Shown: positions 34,376-44,404 of the stretch, one piece after another | How positions within the stretch are numbered: the stretch's first letter is position 1 | How the letters are laid out: each line of letters opens with the position of its first letter | From: Nonomuraea sp. NBC_00507 | Lineage (GTDB): Bacteria; Actinomycetota; Actinomycetes; Streptosporangiales; Streptosporangiaceae | Length of the DNA: 64,000 nt | Assembly: GCF_036013525.1 (NCBI RefSeq) | Contig: NZ_CP107853.1 | Location: 5,022,001 to 5,086,000 of the forward strand | Direction of reading: 5' to 3' | The notes under the pieces: generated by a model | Seen by the model: only the letters and a program-made list of their open reading frames with translations | What the model was told of the DNA's origin: nothing | Databases searched by the model: none | Translations under genes and position numbers: made by a program

Positions 34376-35854
34376 ATGGAGGATATAGGCCGGAAATCGG
34401 CCGAAAACTCCCGGCTGCTGCGGATGACCGGCATCGGGAAGAGCTTCCTCGGCGTCCGGGTGCTCACAGGCGTCGACCTTGACGCGGCGCCCGGCGAGGT
34501 ACACGCGGTCGTGGGCGAGAACGGCGCGGGCAAGTCCACGCTCATGAAGATCCTCGCCGGGGTGCACGCGCCCGACGAGGGCACGATCGAGATCGATGGC
34601 CGGCAGGTGTCGTTCGGCCATCCGCTGGAGGCGCAGCGGGCCGGAGTCGCGATCATCTACCAGGAGTTCAACCTGCTGCCCGAGCGCAGCGTGGCCGAGA
34701 ACGTCTTCCTCGGTCGCGAGCCCTCCCGCCGCGGCCTCGTCGACGCGGCCGCCATGGTCAGGGAGACCGAGCGGCTCCTGGCGGAGCTGGGCGAGGACTC
34801 CTTCGGCCCCCGCGACCCCGTCAAACGGCTGTCCGTCGCGCAGCAGCAGGTGGTCGAGATCGTCAAGGCGCTCTCGCTGGACGCCAAGATCGTGGTGATG
34901 GACGAGCCGACGGCCGCGCTCGCCGAGCATGAGGTGGAGTTGCTGTATCGGCTGGTGCGGCGATTACAGGAGCGTGGTCTCGCGGTTCTCTACATCTCCC
35001 ATCGCCTGCGCGAGGTCTTCGACCTGGCCTCCCGGGTGACCGTGCTGAAAGACGGCGCCCGCGTCGCCTGCGTGGAGACCGCCGCCACCGCTCCGGACGA
35101 GCTCATCCGCCTGATGGTCGGCCGTGATCTCGGCTCCTACTTTCCGCCCCGCTCCTCTGCCGCGGGAGAGGTCCGGCTCAGTGTCACGGGCGGCGGCAAC
35201 GCTCGCTTACACGACATCTCCCTTGAATTACGCGCCGGCGAGATCGTCGGCCTCGCCGGACTGCAGGGCTCCGGGCGTACCGAACTCGTCAAGGCCCTGT
35301 TCGGCGCCGAGCCCTTCACCACCGGCACCATGACCCCCCTACGCCCGCGCTCGGTACGCGAGGGCGTCGCCGCCGGGCTCGGCCTGGTCACCGAGGACCG
35401 CAAGGCGGAGGGCCTGGCCCTGCGTCAGTCCGTCCGCGACAACGCGCTGCTCGTGGCCCGCGCCGCCGGCCGGCGGGTCCCCGCCCTGACCGCTCTGCTG
35501 GAGCGGGTACGGCTGTCGCCGTCGCGCCAGGAGCAGGAAGTCCGGTACCTGTCGGGCGGCAACCAGCAGAAGGTCGTCCTGGCCAAGTGGCTCGTCATGG
35601 CACCGGACGTGCTCCTCTTCGACGAACCCACCCGCGGCGTCGACGTCGGCGCGAAGGCGGCCATTCACGACCTGATGCGCTCGGTGGCCGAGGAGGGGAC
35701 CGCGATCCTGATGATCTCTTCTGAACTGCCCGAACTGATCGGCATGAGCGACCGCATCCTCGTCCTGCGCGACGGCCGCCTGGCCGGCGAGCTCCCCGCC
35801 GGGGCTTCGGAGGAAGCCATCATGCACCTGGCCGCGGGGGAGGAGGCCTCGTGA
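34376..35854 (+). CDS. Sugar ABC importer ATPase with two ATP-binding domains, RbsA/MglA-type
   Basis: This is a 492-residue ATPase with duplicated nucleotide-binding domains. The first has Walker A GENGAGKSTLMKILAG, signature LSVAQQQ and Walker B VVMDEPTAAL. The second lacks a canonical Walker A (LAGLQGSGRTELVKAL) but has LSGGNQQK and LLFDEPTRGVD, as in RbsA/MglA/XylG. It powers the importer formed with the two permeases downstream. A longer frame from a TTG at 34334 exists, but the promoter geometry favours ATG 34376. The next gene overlaps by 4 bp. Confidence 0.92.
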   Translation: MEDIGRKSAENSRLLRMTGIGKSFLGVRVLTGVDLDAAPGEVHAVVGENGAGKSTLMKILAGVHAPDEGTIEIDGRQVSFGHPLEAQRAGVAIIYQEFNLLPERSVAENVFLGREPSRRGLVDAAAMVRETERLLAELGEDSFGPRDPVKRLSVAQQQVVEIVKALSLDAKIVVMDEPTAALAEHEVELLYRLVRRLQERGLAVLYISHRLREVFDLASRVTVLKDGARVACVETAATAPDELIRLMVGRDLGSYFPPRSSAAGEVRLSVTGGGNARLHDISLELRAGEIVGLAGLQGSGRTELVKALFGAEPFTTGTMTPLRPRSVREGVAAGLGLVTEDRKAEGLALRQSVRDNALLVARAAGRRVPALTALLERVRLSPSRQEQEVRYLSGGNQQKVVLAKWLVMAPDVLLFDEPTRGVDVGAKAAIHDLMRSVAEEGTAILMISSELPELIGMSDRILVLRDGRLAGELPAGASEEAIMHLAAGEEAS

Positions 35855-36873
35855 ACGCGCCGGGACCTCGTGTGGCCGAGACCCGCACCTCGCCGGGCCG
35901 CAACGGCGCGACCGGGAACGGAGGAGCCCGGCGTTCGTGGACGGTGCTCAATCCGACAAAGGTCGTCTACCTCGCGCTGGTAGCCGTCATCGCGATCGGG
36001 TGGCTGCTGGTGGCCATCGACGGCGGCAACTTCCTCACCCTGGAAACCATCGTCGGCATCCAGCAGCGATCCGCGGCCCTCGGCATCGTGGCGGTCGGCC
36101 AGACCCTGGCGATCCTGGCCGGATCGCTCGACCTCTCGGTGGCCTACCTCATCAGTCTCAGCTCCCTGGTGGCGGCCGAGATCATGGAAGCGGGCAGCGT
36201 CACGGGAGGCGTGGCGGCCGTCATCGGGATCAGCGCGCTCGTCGGCCTCGTCAACGGGCTGGTGATCACCAAGCTCAAGGTGCACGCCTTCATCGCCACC
36301 CTCGGCGTCGCGCTGATCATCAAGGGCGTCCTCGACCACCTCTACGACGGCCCGGCGGGCAAAGTGCCCGAGTCGTTCCAGCATCTCGGCTACGACCGCA
36401 TCGGTCCCATCCCCGTCTCGGCCCTGCTCTGGGCCGCGGTGGCCGGCGCCGCGTGGTTCCTGCTGTCCAGGAGCAGGTACGGCTACCGCGTCTACGCGGT
36501 GGGCGGCGACGTCGAGGTGGCCAGGCTCTCGGGTGTCAGAACGGATCGCGTGGTCATCGTCACGCACGTGCTCTGCTCCTTGTGCGCGGGCATCGCCGGG
36601 TTGCTGCTCGCCAGCAGGCTCGGCGCCGGCGTCCCCACGGTCGGCACCGACGGCGGCTACGACCTGGAGTCCATCGCGGCGGTCGTCCTCGGCGGAACCG
36701 CGCTGGCGGGCGGGAAGGGCGGGGTCGCGGGCACGGTCGGCGGCGTCCTCCTCCTGGCCGTGCTGGACAGCATCTTCAACCAGCTCGAGGTCAACTCCTT
36801 CTTCAAGGACGTCGTCCGGGGCGTCGTCATCGTGGCCGCCGTCGCGATCTATGCCAGGAGGCGGAAGTCATGA
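35851..36873 (+). CDS. Sugar ABC importer permease, RbsC-type (first)
   Basis: This 340-residue membrane protein has about nine helices and the RbsC/XylH signatures GIVAVGQTLAILAGSLDLSV and YDLESIAAVVLGGTALAGGKG. The N-terminal ~35 residues are hydrophilic. GTG start overlaps the ATPase stop (GTGA); its stop overlaps the next permease (ATGA). Together the two different permeases probably form the membrane channel as a heterodimer, where RbsC normally forms a homodimer. Confidence 0.9.
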   Translation: MNAPGPRVAETRTSPGRNGATGNGGARRSWTVLNPTKVVYLALVAVIAIGWLLVAIDGGNFLTLETIVGIQQRSAALGIVAVGQTLAILAGSLDLSVAYLISLSSLVAAEIMEAGSVTGGVAAVIGISALVGLVNGLVITKLKVHAFIATLGVALIIKGVLDHLYDGPAGKVPESFQHLGYDRIGPIPVSALLWAAVAGAAWFLLSRSRYGYRVYAVGGDVEVARLSGVRTDRVVIVTHVLCSLCAGIAGLLLASRLGAGVPTVGTDGGYDLESIAAVVLGGTALAGGKGGVAGTVGGVLLLAVLDSIFNQLEVNSFFKDVVRGVVIVAAVAIYARRRKS

Positions 36874-37808
36874 AGCGCACCCTGCCGATCTTCGCCGTCC
36901 TGCTGGTCCTGCTGGCGGCCATCGCGCTGGCCAATCCCTTCTTCCTGGAACCCGCCGGGTTCCTGGCGTTCGTCAAGCGGGCCGCGCCGCTGGTGATCCT
37001 GGCGGCGGGCCAGTACTTCGTGATCGTGTCCGGCGAGTTCGACCTGTCGGTGGGCTCGCTGGTCACGGCCGAGGTCGTCATCGCCGCCCGCCTGATCGAC
37101 GGGAACGAGGCGGCCACCTGGCCGGTGCTCGTCCTGCTGATCGGGTTCGGCCTGCTCGTGGGCCTCGTCAACGGCGTGGTGACGACGCTGCTGCGGGTGC
37201 CGTCGTTCATCACCACGCTCGGCATGCTGCTCATCCTGACCGGTGCGGTCTTCCTCTGGACGGGCGGCGCGCCCAGGGGAGCGCTGTCGCAGGAGTTCCG
37301 CGTCTTCGGCCGCGACACGCTGTGGGCCGTCCTCATCCTGCTCGCGGTGGGCGTGGCCGCGGTCCTGCTCACGCGCGCCGACTTCGGCCGCACGCTCATC
37401 GCCACCGGCGACAACGAGCGGGCGGCCGCCCTGTCGGGAGTCAGGGTCAACGGGGTCAGGATCCTCGCCTTCGTGATCTCCGGGCTGGCCGCGGCCGTGG
37501 CCGGGATCCTGCTCGGCGGGTTCGCCGGTGTCTCCGCCCAGGTCGGGCAGGGCCTGGAGTTCTCGGCGATCACCGCCGTCGTCCTCGGCGGCGTGGTCCT
37601 CGGCGGCGGGCGCGGCTCGGTCGTGGCCGCCATGGCCGGCGCGTTCACCCTGGAGGCGCTGTTCACGCTGCTCAACCTGTACGGGATCTCGGGGGCACTG
37701 GAGTTCACCGTGCAGGGCGTCATCATCATCGCCGCTGTCGCCGCGGGAGCCGTTCGACTGCCGTGGAAGTTCACCCCCCGAAAAGGAGACGCCCATGTCG
37801 CGTCATAA
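36870..37808 (+). CDS. Sugar ABC importer permease, RbsC-type (second)
   Basis: This 312-residue RbsC-like permease has APLVILAAGQYFVIVSGEFDLSVGSLV and LEFSAITAVVLGGVVLGGGRGSV, paralogous to the gene just upstream. The ATG at 36870 overlaps that gene's stop; a longer in-frame opening from 35937 is only a shadow of the upstream permease. Its last codons overlap the binding-protein start by 14 bases. Confidence 0.9.
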   Translation: MKRTLPIFAVLLVLLAAIALANPFFLEPAGFLAFVKRAAPLVILAAGQYFVIVSGEFDLSVGSLVTAEVVIAARLIDGNEAATWPVLVLLIGFGLLVGLVNGVVTTLLRVPSFITTLGMLLILTGAVFLWTGGAPRGALSQEFRVFGRDTLWAVLILLAVGVAAVLLTRADFGRTLIATGDNERAAALSGVRVNGVRILAFVISGLAAAVAGILLGGFAGVSAQVGQGLEFSAITAVVLGGVVLGGGRGSVVAAMAGAFTLEALFTLLNLYGISGALEFTVQGVIIIAAVAAGAVRLPWKFTPRKGDAHVAS

Positions 37809-38994
37809 AGCCATAGTCGCGGTGTTCGCGCTACTCGTCATCGCGGGATGCACCAGCGACAAGCCGACCGCCACCGTCACCCAGTCGTCCGCGGCCCCGA
37901 GCAGCCAGGCGCCGGCCGCGGGGACCGGGGAGCAGTCGAAGTTCTTCGTCCAGGCCGACTACGACGCGCAGCTCGCCATGCGGTCGCAGACTCCCGAGGG
38001 TCCCTCGGACAAGCCGTGGGAGCAGGCGATCGCGCCGCAAATGATCGACACCGCGAAGTACAAGAAGGACGGGCCGTACAACCTGTGCTTCTCCAACGCG
38101 GCCGTCAACAACCCGTGGCGGCAGGTCGGCTGGAAGACCATGCAGGCTGAGGTGGCCGAGCACAAGGAGATCGCCAAGCTGACCGCGCTGGATGCGGAGG
38201 GCAAGGACGACAAGCAGATCTCCGACATCGCCGAGCTGCAGGCCAAGGGCTGCGACGCGCTGATCATCTCGCCGAACACCACCGCCACCCTCACCCCGGC
38301 GGTCAAGGGCGCCTGCGACAAGCTGCCGGTGATCGTGTTCGACCGCGGCGTCGAGACCGACTGCCCGGTGACGTTCATCAAGCCGATCGGCGGGTACGCC
38401 TTCGGCGCCGACGCCGCCGAGTTCCTCGTCGAGAAGGTGCCGGCGGGCGGGAAGATCCTGGCGCTGCGCATCCTGCCGGGCGTGGACGTGCTGGAGACCC
38501 GCTGGTCGGCGGCGAAAGTGACGTTCGACAAGAGCCAGCTCCAGGTCGTGGGTGTGGAGTTCACCGACGGCGACGCGGCCAAGACCAAGAGCATCGTCAG
38601 CGACTACATCCAGCGGCACGGCAAGATCGACGGCGTCTGGATGGACGCGGGCGCCACCGCCGTCGCCGCGATCGAGGCGTTCGAGGACGCCGGCCAGCCC
38701 GTCCCGCCGATCAACGGCGAGGACCAGCAGGACTTCCTGCAGAAGTGGAAGGACGGCAACCTCACCGCCATCGCGCCCACCTACCCGACCTACCAGTGGC
38801 GCACGCCGATCATCGCCGCGCTGAAGATCCTCAAGGGCGAGCAGGTGCCCAAGACCTGGAACCTGCCACAGCCGAAGATCACCGCGGAGAACCTGGCCAC
38901 CTACCTCAAGCCCAACATGCCGCCGCTGCACTACGCGCTCTGCGGCTGCGAGAGCCTGCCCGGCTTCCCGGAGAAGTGGGGCGGCAAGAAGTGA
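37795..38994 (+). CDS. Periplasmic-binding-type sugar-binding lipoprotein
   Basis: This is a 399-residue lipoprotein: lipobox LLVIAGC at ~13-19, then a Thr/Ser/Ala-rich linker. The binding core of the RbsB/peripla_BP_4 type begins near YNLCFSNAAVNNPWRQVGW and continues with ISDIAELQAKGCDALIISPNT. AAAGGAGAC supplies the ribosome site 4 bases before ATG. It delivers the sugar to the RbsC pair. GTGA overlap with the epimerase gene keeps it in the operon. Confidence 0.92.
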   Translation: MSRHKAIVAVFALLVIAGCTSDKPTATVTQSSAAPSSQAPAAGTGEQSKFFVQADYDAQLAMRSQTPEGPSDKPWEQAIAPQMIDTAKYKKDGPYNLCFSNAAVNNPWRQVGWKTMQAEVAEHKEIAKLTALDAEGKDDKQISDIAELQAKGCDALIISPNTTATLTPAVKGACDKLPVIVFDRGVETDCPVTFIKPIGGYAFGADAAEFLVEKVPAGGKILALRILPGVDVLETRWSAAKVTFDKSQLQVVGVEFTDGDAAKTKSIVSDYIQRHGKIDGVWMDAGATAVAAIEAFEDAGQPVPPINGEDQQDFLQKWKDGNLTAIAPTYPTYQWRTPIIAALKILKGEQVPKTWNLPQPKITAENLATYLKPNMPPLHYALCGCESLPGFPEKWGGKK

Positions 38995-39806
38995 ACATCG
39001 GGGTCAACACCTGGGTGTGGACCTCGCCCCTGACCGACGGTGACCTGGAGAGGCTCGCTCCCCAGGTCGCCGCCTGGGGGTTCGACGTCATCGAGCTGCC
39101 GGTCGAGCAGCCGGGCGACTGGGACCCGGCGCGGGCCGCCGACCTCCTCGCCGAGCACGGGCTCAAGGCCACGGTGGTGCTGGTCATGCCGCCTGGGCGG
39201 GAGCTCGTCGCCTCCGACACGGTCAAGGAGACCCAGGACTACCTCCGCCACTGCATGGACGTGGCGGTCACCGTGGGCTCGCCGGTCATCGCGGGCCCCG
39301 CCTACACCTCGGTCGGCCGGACCTGGCGCATGTCGCCCGGCGAGCGCCGCGCCGCTTACGCCGAGCTGCGGGAGAACCTGAAACCGCTGGTCGACCACGC
39401 CGACGTGCGGATCGCGGTCGAGCCGCTCAACCGCTATGAGACCAGCCTGATCAACACCGTCGAGCAGGCCCTGGACGCCCTTCCGCCGGGCGTCGACCTG
39501 GCTCTCGACATCTACCACATGAACATCGAGGAGAAGGATCCGGCGGCGGCCGTACGGAGCGCCGCCGGCCGGATCGCGCACGTCCAGGTCTGCGGCACCG
39601 ACCGCGGCACCCCGGGCCAGGACCGCTTCGACTGGCCCGCCTTCACCCAGGCCCTGCACGACGTCGAGTACGCGGGGCCGCTCGTCATCGAGTCCTTCAC
39701 CGCCCACAACCAGACCATCGCCACCGCCGCCTCCATCTGGCGGCCGCTCGCACCCAGCCAAGACGCTCTAGCCATCGACGGACTGACCTTCCTCAGAACA
39801 CTCTGA
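38991..39806 (+). CDS. Sugar phosphate isomerase/epimerase, ketose-3-epimerase-like
   Basis: This is a 271-residue TIM barrel of the xylose-isomerase-like family. Metal ligands appear in VIELPVEQPG, AVEPLNRYETS (Glu), ALDIYHMNIEEKD (Asp, His), AHVQVCGTDRGTPGQD (His) and LVIESFT (Glu), the pattern of D-psicose/D-tagatose 3-epimerases. It probably acts on the sugar imported by the RbsABC-type system encoded just upstream (inference). GTG start overlaps the binding-protein stop. Confidence 0.88.
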   Translation: MNIGVNTWVWTSPLTDGDLERLAPQVAAWGFDVIELPVEQPGDWDPARAADLLAEHGLKATVVLVMPPGRELVASDTVKETQDYLRHCMDVAVTVGSPVIAGPAYTSVGRTWRMSPGERRAAYAELRENLKPLVDHADVRIAVEPLNRYETSLINTVEQALDALPPGVDLALDIYHMNIEEKDPAAAVRSAAGRIAHVQVCGTDRGTPGQDRFDWPAFTQALHDVEYAGPLVIESFTAHNQTIATAASIWRPLAPSQDALAIDGLTFLRTL

Positions 39807-39824
39807 AATCACCGGAGATCCGCC

Positions 39825-42800
39825 ATGCGTCGGTTCCTTGCTGCCCTCATTCTGGTCCTCTTACCTGCGAGCCCCGCTCTCGCCACCACATCCCAGCAGG
39901 CTGCCTTCCGCGCCCTGCTCTTCACGAAAGCCGTCGGCTACGTCCACGGCTCCATCCCCGCCGGCATCCAGATGATCAAGGATCTCGGCGCCGCCCACGA
40001 CTTCGAGGTCGTCCAGACCGACGACTCCAGCGCCTTCAACGACGCCAACCTCGCCACCTTCGACGTGGTGATCATGCTGCAGAACTCCGGCATGGTGTGG
40101 GAGAACGACGCCCAGCGGCAGGCCGTGCAGAAGTACGTCCGCTCCGGCAAGGGCATCGTCGGCATCCACAACACCCTCGACATGGGCATCGAGAGCGAGT
40201 TCCCCTGGTGGGACGACCTGATCAACGGTGGCGCCCACATGCCCGCCCACTCGCCCGGCACGCTGCAGGGCACCGCCAAGGTGACCGACCGCGTGCACCC
40301 CTCGACCAAGAACCTGCCGCTGCGCTGGCAGCGCGCCGAGGAGTGGTACAACTTCTCGCCCAACCCGCGCGGCAACGTGCACGTCCTGGTCGCCGCCGAC
40401 GAGACCACCTACGACCCGGGTTCGGCGAAGATGGGGCCCGACCACCCGATCTCCTGGTGCCGCAAGGCCGAAGGCGGCAAGGTGTGGGCCACCGCCATGG
40501 GCCACGAGCCGGCCGCCTACGCCGAGCCGCTCTTCCGCGAGCACGTGCTCGGCGGCGTCCAGTGGGCCGCGGGCGCGGTCGAGGGCGACTGCGGCGGCAC
40601 CGTCACCAGCAGCTTCGAGAAGGTGACGCTCGACGACAACACCGCCGACCCGATGGAGCTGGACGTCGCCCCGGACGGGCGGGTCTTCTACGTGCAGCGC
40701 AAGGGCGAGATCAAGATCTACAAGCCGGACACGCACGCCACCGTCACCGCCGCCACGCTGAGCGTCTACACCGGTGGCGAGGACGGCCTGGTCGGCATGG
40801 AGCTCGACCCGAAGTTCGCGGAGAACGGGTGGATCTACGTCTACTGGTCGCCGGAGAGCAGCACCACCGATGTCAACCGGCTCTCCCGCTTCACCGTCAG
40901 CGGTGACACGATCGACCTCGCGACCGAGAAGAAGATCCTCGAGGTGCCCGCGTACCGGCAGCGCACCTACCCCGAGCCCGGCCACACCGGCGGCGCGGTG
41001 GAGTTCGGGCCGGACGGCACGCTTTACCTCAGCACCGGCGACGACGTGCCGCCGAACCTGTCGCCCGACTGGCAGGGATACGCGCCGATCGACTGGCGGC
41101 CCGGCCAGCAGATGCTCGACGCCGCCCGCACCGCGGGCAACACCAACGACCTGCGCGGCAAGATCCTGCGCATCACGCCGACGGCCGACGGCGGCTACAC
41201 CATCCCGGCCGGGAACCTCTTCCCCGAAGGGACCGCCAAGACCAAGCCCGAGATCTACGCCATGGGCTTCCGCAACCCCTTCCGCTTCACCGTGGACCAG
41301 AAGACCGGGTATGTGCACGCCGCCGACTACGGCCCCGACCGCGGCGGGCCCACCACCGACCGCGGGCCGGAGGGACTGGTCGAGTACAACGTCATCAAGA
41401 AGGCCGGCAACTACGGCTGGCCGTTCTGTCACGGCGACAACCAGCCCTACGCCCCCTACAACCCCGACACCAAGGTCGTCGGGCCCAAGTTCAACTGCGC
41501 GGCTCCGGTCAACGACTCGCCCAACAACACCGGGCTGACCGAGCTGCCTCCGATCGAACTGCCCGTCATGTGGTACGGGTACGGCATCTCGCCGGCCTTC
41601 CCCGAGCTCGGGGAAGGGGGCTCGGCGCCGATGAGCGGGCCGGTGTACCGCTACGACGCCGCCAACCCGTCCACCACGAAGTTCCCCGCCTACTTCGACG
41701 GCAAGAACTTCTTCTACGAGTGGTCGCGCCACTACGTGAAGACCATCCACCTCGACGACCAGGACAAGGTCCTCAAGATCGACCCGTTCCTCGGCTCGTT
41801 CACCAAGCCGATGGACATGACCTTCGGCCGTGACGGCTCGATGTACCTGCTGGAGTGGGGGAGCTCCTTCGGGGGTGGCAACAACGACTCCGGCCTCTAC
41901 CGGATCGACTACTCCGCCGGCACCCGGTCCCCGGTCGCCAAGGCCACCGCGTCGAAGACCGACGGACCGGCGCCGCTCACCGTCGAGTTCGACAGCGACG
42001 GCAGCTACGACCCCGACGGTGACCCGTTCGACGTGGCGTGGGACTTCGACGGCGACGGCACGGTCGACTCGACCGCCGCCAAGGCCTCGCACACCTACAC
42101 GGCCAACGGCCGCTTCACCGCCCAGCTCCGGCTCAAGGACACCACCGGCAAGGAGGGATTCTCCAACGTCGAGATCACCGTCGGCAACACCAGGCCCGTG
42201 GTGACCGTGGAGATGCCGCTGGACGGGACACTCATCGAGTTCGGGCAGGACGTCCCGTACAAGGTGAAGGTCACCGACGCCGAGGACGGCACGATCGACT
42301 GCACCAAGGTCTTCGTCAACCCCGGGCTCGGCCACGACGACCACGAGCACGAGACCGTCGACAAGCCCGGCTGTGAGGGCACGATCTCCACCAGCGACAT
42401 CGGCGGCCACCCGGCCGGCGCCAACCTCTACTACGTCATCAACGCCCACTACGCCGACCAGGGCGAGAACTCGCTGACCGGGTACGCCAAGGTCGTCCTG
42501 CAGCCCAAGCGCAAGCAGGCCGAGTACTTCAAGGCCTCCTCCGGCGTCCGCGTCATCGACCAGGCGGGGGCCGAGAGCGGCAAGCGCATCGGCGACATCA
42601 GCAACAACGACTGGATCGCCTTCACCCCGATGGACCTCAACGGGATCACCTCGGTCGCCTTCCGGCTGTCAAGCCCGTACGGCGGCGGCTCCATCGAACT
42701 GCACGCGGACTCACCCACCGGCACGCTCCTGGCCACCGCGCCCGTGCACAACACCGGCGGATGGGACACCTACCAGATGACCGCCGCCGTCCCGGTCACC

Positions 42801-44387
42801 TCGGACGTGCGCACCAAGACGATCTACGCCGTGTTCAAGAACAGCCAGAACAACGCCTTCGACCTGGACGCCCTCCAGTTCACCGGCGCGAGCCAGGGCG
42901 GCGGCCTGGAACCCGGCACCTACACCATCACCGCCCAGCACAGCGGCAAGAACGTCACCCCCAAGGACGCCTCCGTCGCCGACGACGCGCCGATCGTGCA
43001 GATGACCGCCGGCACGGGAGCCGAGCAGAAGTGGGAGGCCGTGCCGCTGGCGGACGGCGGCTACCAACTCAAGAACCTCAAGAGCGGCAAGTGCCTCGAC
43101 GTCCCCGGCGGCTCCACCACACCCGGCACCCAGCTGGTCCAGTGGGCGTGCCACCCGGCCGGGCACGGGCATCTCAACAACCAGCGGTTCTTCCCGGCGG
43201 CCACCGGTGAGACCTACAAGATCACGGCGGCGGCGAGCGGTCTCTGCCTCGACATCAGCGGGGTCTCCCAGGACGACGGCGCCGCGGTCGTCCAGTGGAC
43301 GTGCACCAACACCGACAACGAGAGGTTCCGCTTCTCTCCGGTGGCGGGCGCCGACAAGACGCCGCCGGTGACCACCGCCAAGGCGGCCGAGCCGAACGGC
43401 GGCGACGGCTGGTACAAGAGCGGCCCGGTCGAGGTCACGCTGACCGCCAAGGACGACGCCAGCGAGGTGGCGGCCACCGAATACAGCCTCGACGGCGGCG
43501 CCTGGACGCCCTACAGCGAGCCGATCCTCGTCAGCGGGGACGGCACGCGCAAGCTGGACTACCGATCCCGCGACGGCGCGGGCAACGTGGAGGAGGCACG
43601 CACCCTCACGCTGAAGCTCGACACCACCGCTCCCACGACGACCGCGTCGTTCGCCCCGCCCAACTCCAGCGGGTGGAACAACGCCGACGTGCCCGTGGTC
43701 CTGGCCGCCGCCGACGCCGGCTCCGGCGTCGCCCGCGTCGAGTACTCCCTCGACCAGGGGGCCTGGCAACCGTACACGGACAAGCCCGTCGTCGTGAGCG
43801 GCGACGGCGGCCACGAGGTCCGCTACCGGGCCGTCGACGTCGCCGGAACGTCCGAGCAGGAGAAGGCCGCCACGCTGAAGATCGACGGGACGCGCCCCAC
43901 CCTCATGGTCTCCGGCGTCTCCGACGGCGAGGTCTACGGCGACTCGCAGGACCTGCGCATCACCTGGCAGGCGGTCGACTCCACCTCAGGGGTACGCAGC
44001 ACGTCGGGCACCATCGACGGGACCGCCTACCCGGCGGACTCGGTGCTCCCGCTGTTCACCCAGACGCTGGCCGGGCACACGGTCTCGGTCACGGCACTCG
44101 ACAACGCGGACAACGCCATGACGACGGATGTCCGCTTCTCGGTGACCACGTCACTCCGGGACATGCAGAACCTCATCGACCGCTTCCGCGCCACCTCCTG
44201 GATCTCCGCCGCCGAGCAGACGGCGCTGACCAAGGAGCTGACCCGCGCCAGAAAGGCGGAGGCCGCCGGCGATGACGCCAGGGCCATCCGCCACCTCACC
44301 ACCTTCAAGACGATCGCGGTACAGCGGACCGACGTCCGTCAGGTCCTCACCCGCGACGCCGACAAGATGATCGCCATCCTCTCCTAG
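39825..44387 (+). CDS. Giant secreted ThuA / PQQ-type sugar dehydrogenase / PKD / CBM6 / ricin / OmpL47 multidomain protein
   Basis: This is a 1520-residue secreted protein. In order: signal peptide (1-20, ending PALAT); ThuA-type trehalose-utilisation domain (~27-240, with GKGIVGIHNTLD); six-blade glucose/sorbosone dehydrogenase (GSDH) propeller (~260-690, with HTGGAVEFGPDGTLYLSTGDD and FRNPFRFTVDQKTG). Then PKD domain (~700-785, with DPDGDPFDVAWDFDGDG); CBM6-like beta-sandwich (~895-1022); ricin-lectin CBM13 (~1030-1173); OmpL47-like immunoglobulin repeats (~1180-1440); helical C-terminus (~1442-1520). It likely binds polysaccharide and oxidises sugars outside the cell, feeding the preceding importer (inference). 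It is 18 bp after the epimerase gene. Confidence 0.88.
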   Translation: MRRFLAALILVLLPASPALATTSQQAAFRALLFTKAVGYVHGSIPAGIQMIKDLGAAHDFEVVQTDDSSAFNDANLATFDVVIMLQNSGMVWENDAQRQAVQKYVRSGKGIVGIHNTLDMGIESEFPWWDDLINGGAHMPAHSPGTLQGTAKVTDRVHPSTKNLPLRWQRAEEWYNFSPNPRGNVHVLVAADETTYDPGSAKMGPDHPISWCRKAEGGKVWATAMGHEPAAYAEPLFREHVLGGVQWAAGAVEGDCGGTVTSSFEKVTLDDNTADPMELDVAPDGRVFYVQRKGEIKIYKPDTHATVTAATLSVYTGGEDGLVGMELDPKFAENGWIYVYWSPESSTTDVNRLSRFTVSGDTIDLATEKKILEVPAYRQRTYPEPGHTGGAVEFGPDGTLYLSTGDDVPPNLSPDWQGYAPIDWRPGQQMLDAARTAGNTNDLRGKILRITPTADGGYTIPAGNLFPEGTAKTKPEIYAMGFRNPFRFTVDQKTGYVHAADYGPDRGGPTTDRGPEGLVEYNVIKKAGNYGWPFCHGDNQPYAPYNPDTKVVGPKFNCAAPVNDSPNNTGLTELPPIELPVMWYGYGISPAFPELGEGGSAPMSGPVYRYDAANPSTTKFPAYFDGKNFFYEWSRHYVKTIHLDDQDKVLKIDPFLGSFTKPMDMTFGRDGSMYLLEWGSSFGGGNNDSGLYRIDYSAGTRSPVAKATASKTDGPAPLTVEFDSDGSYDPDGDPFDVAWDFDGDGTVDSTAAKASHTYTANGRFTAQLRLKDTTGKEGFSNVEITVGNTRPVVTVEMPLDGTLIEFGQDVPYKVKVTDAEDGTIDCTKVFVNPGLGHDDHEHETVDKPGCEGTISTSDIGGHPAGANLYYVINAHYADQGENSLTGYAKVVLQPKRKQAEYFKASSGVRVIDQAGAESGKRIGDISNNDWIAFTPMDLNGITSVAFRLSSPYGGGSIELHADSPTGTLLATAPVHNTGGWDTYQMTAAVPVTSDVRTKTIYAVFKNSQNNAFDLDALQFTGASQGGGLEPGTYTITAQHSGKNVTPKDASVADDAPIVQMTAGTGAEQKWEAVPLADGGYQLKNLKSGKCLDVPGGSTTPGTQLVQWACHPAGHGHLNNQRFFPAATGETYKITAAASGLCLDISGVSQDDGAAVVQWTCTNTDNERFRFSPVAGADKTPPVTTAKAAEPNGGDGWYKSGPVEVTLTAKDDASEVAATEYSLDGGAWTPYSEPILVSGDGTRKLDYRSRDGAGNVEEARTLTLKLDTTAPTTTASFAPPNSSGWNNADVPVVLAAADAGSGVARVEYSLDQGAWQPYTDKPVVVSGDGGHEVRYRAVDVAGTSEQEKAATLKIDGTRPTLMVSGVSDGEVYGDSQDLRITWQAVDSTSGVRSTSGTIDGTAYPADSVLPLFTQTLAGHTVSVTALDNADNAMTTDVRFSVTTSLRDMQNLIDRFRATSWISAAEQTALTKELTRARKAEAAGDDARAIRHLTTFKTIAVQRTDVRQVLTRDADKMIAILS

Positions 44388-44404
44388 GAACACGATCTGT
44401 GAGA

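Noticed and set aside
39861..42449. 862-codon open frame on the minus strand
   Set aside because: It is antisense to the clear ThuA/PQQ-dehydrogenase gene, has low-complexity Gly/Val/Arg/His composition, and arises from high GC at the third codon position.
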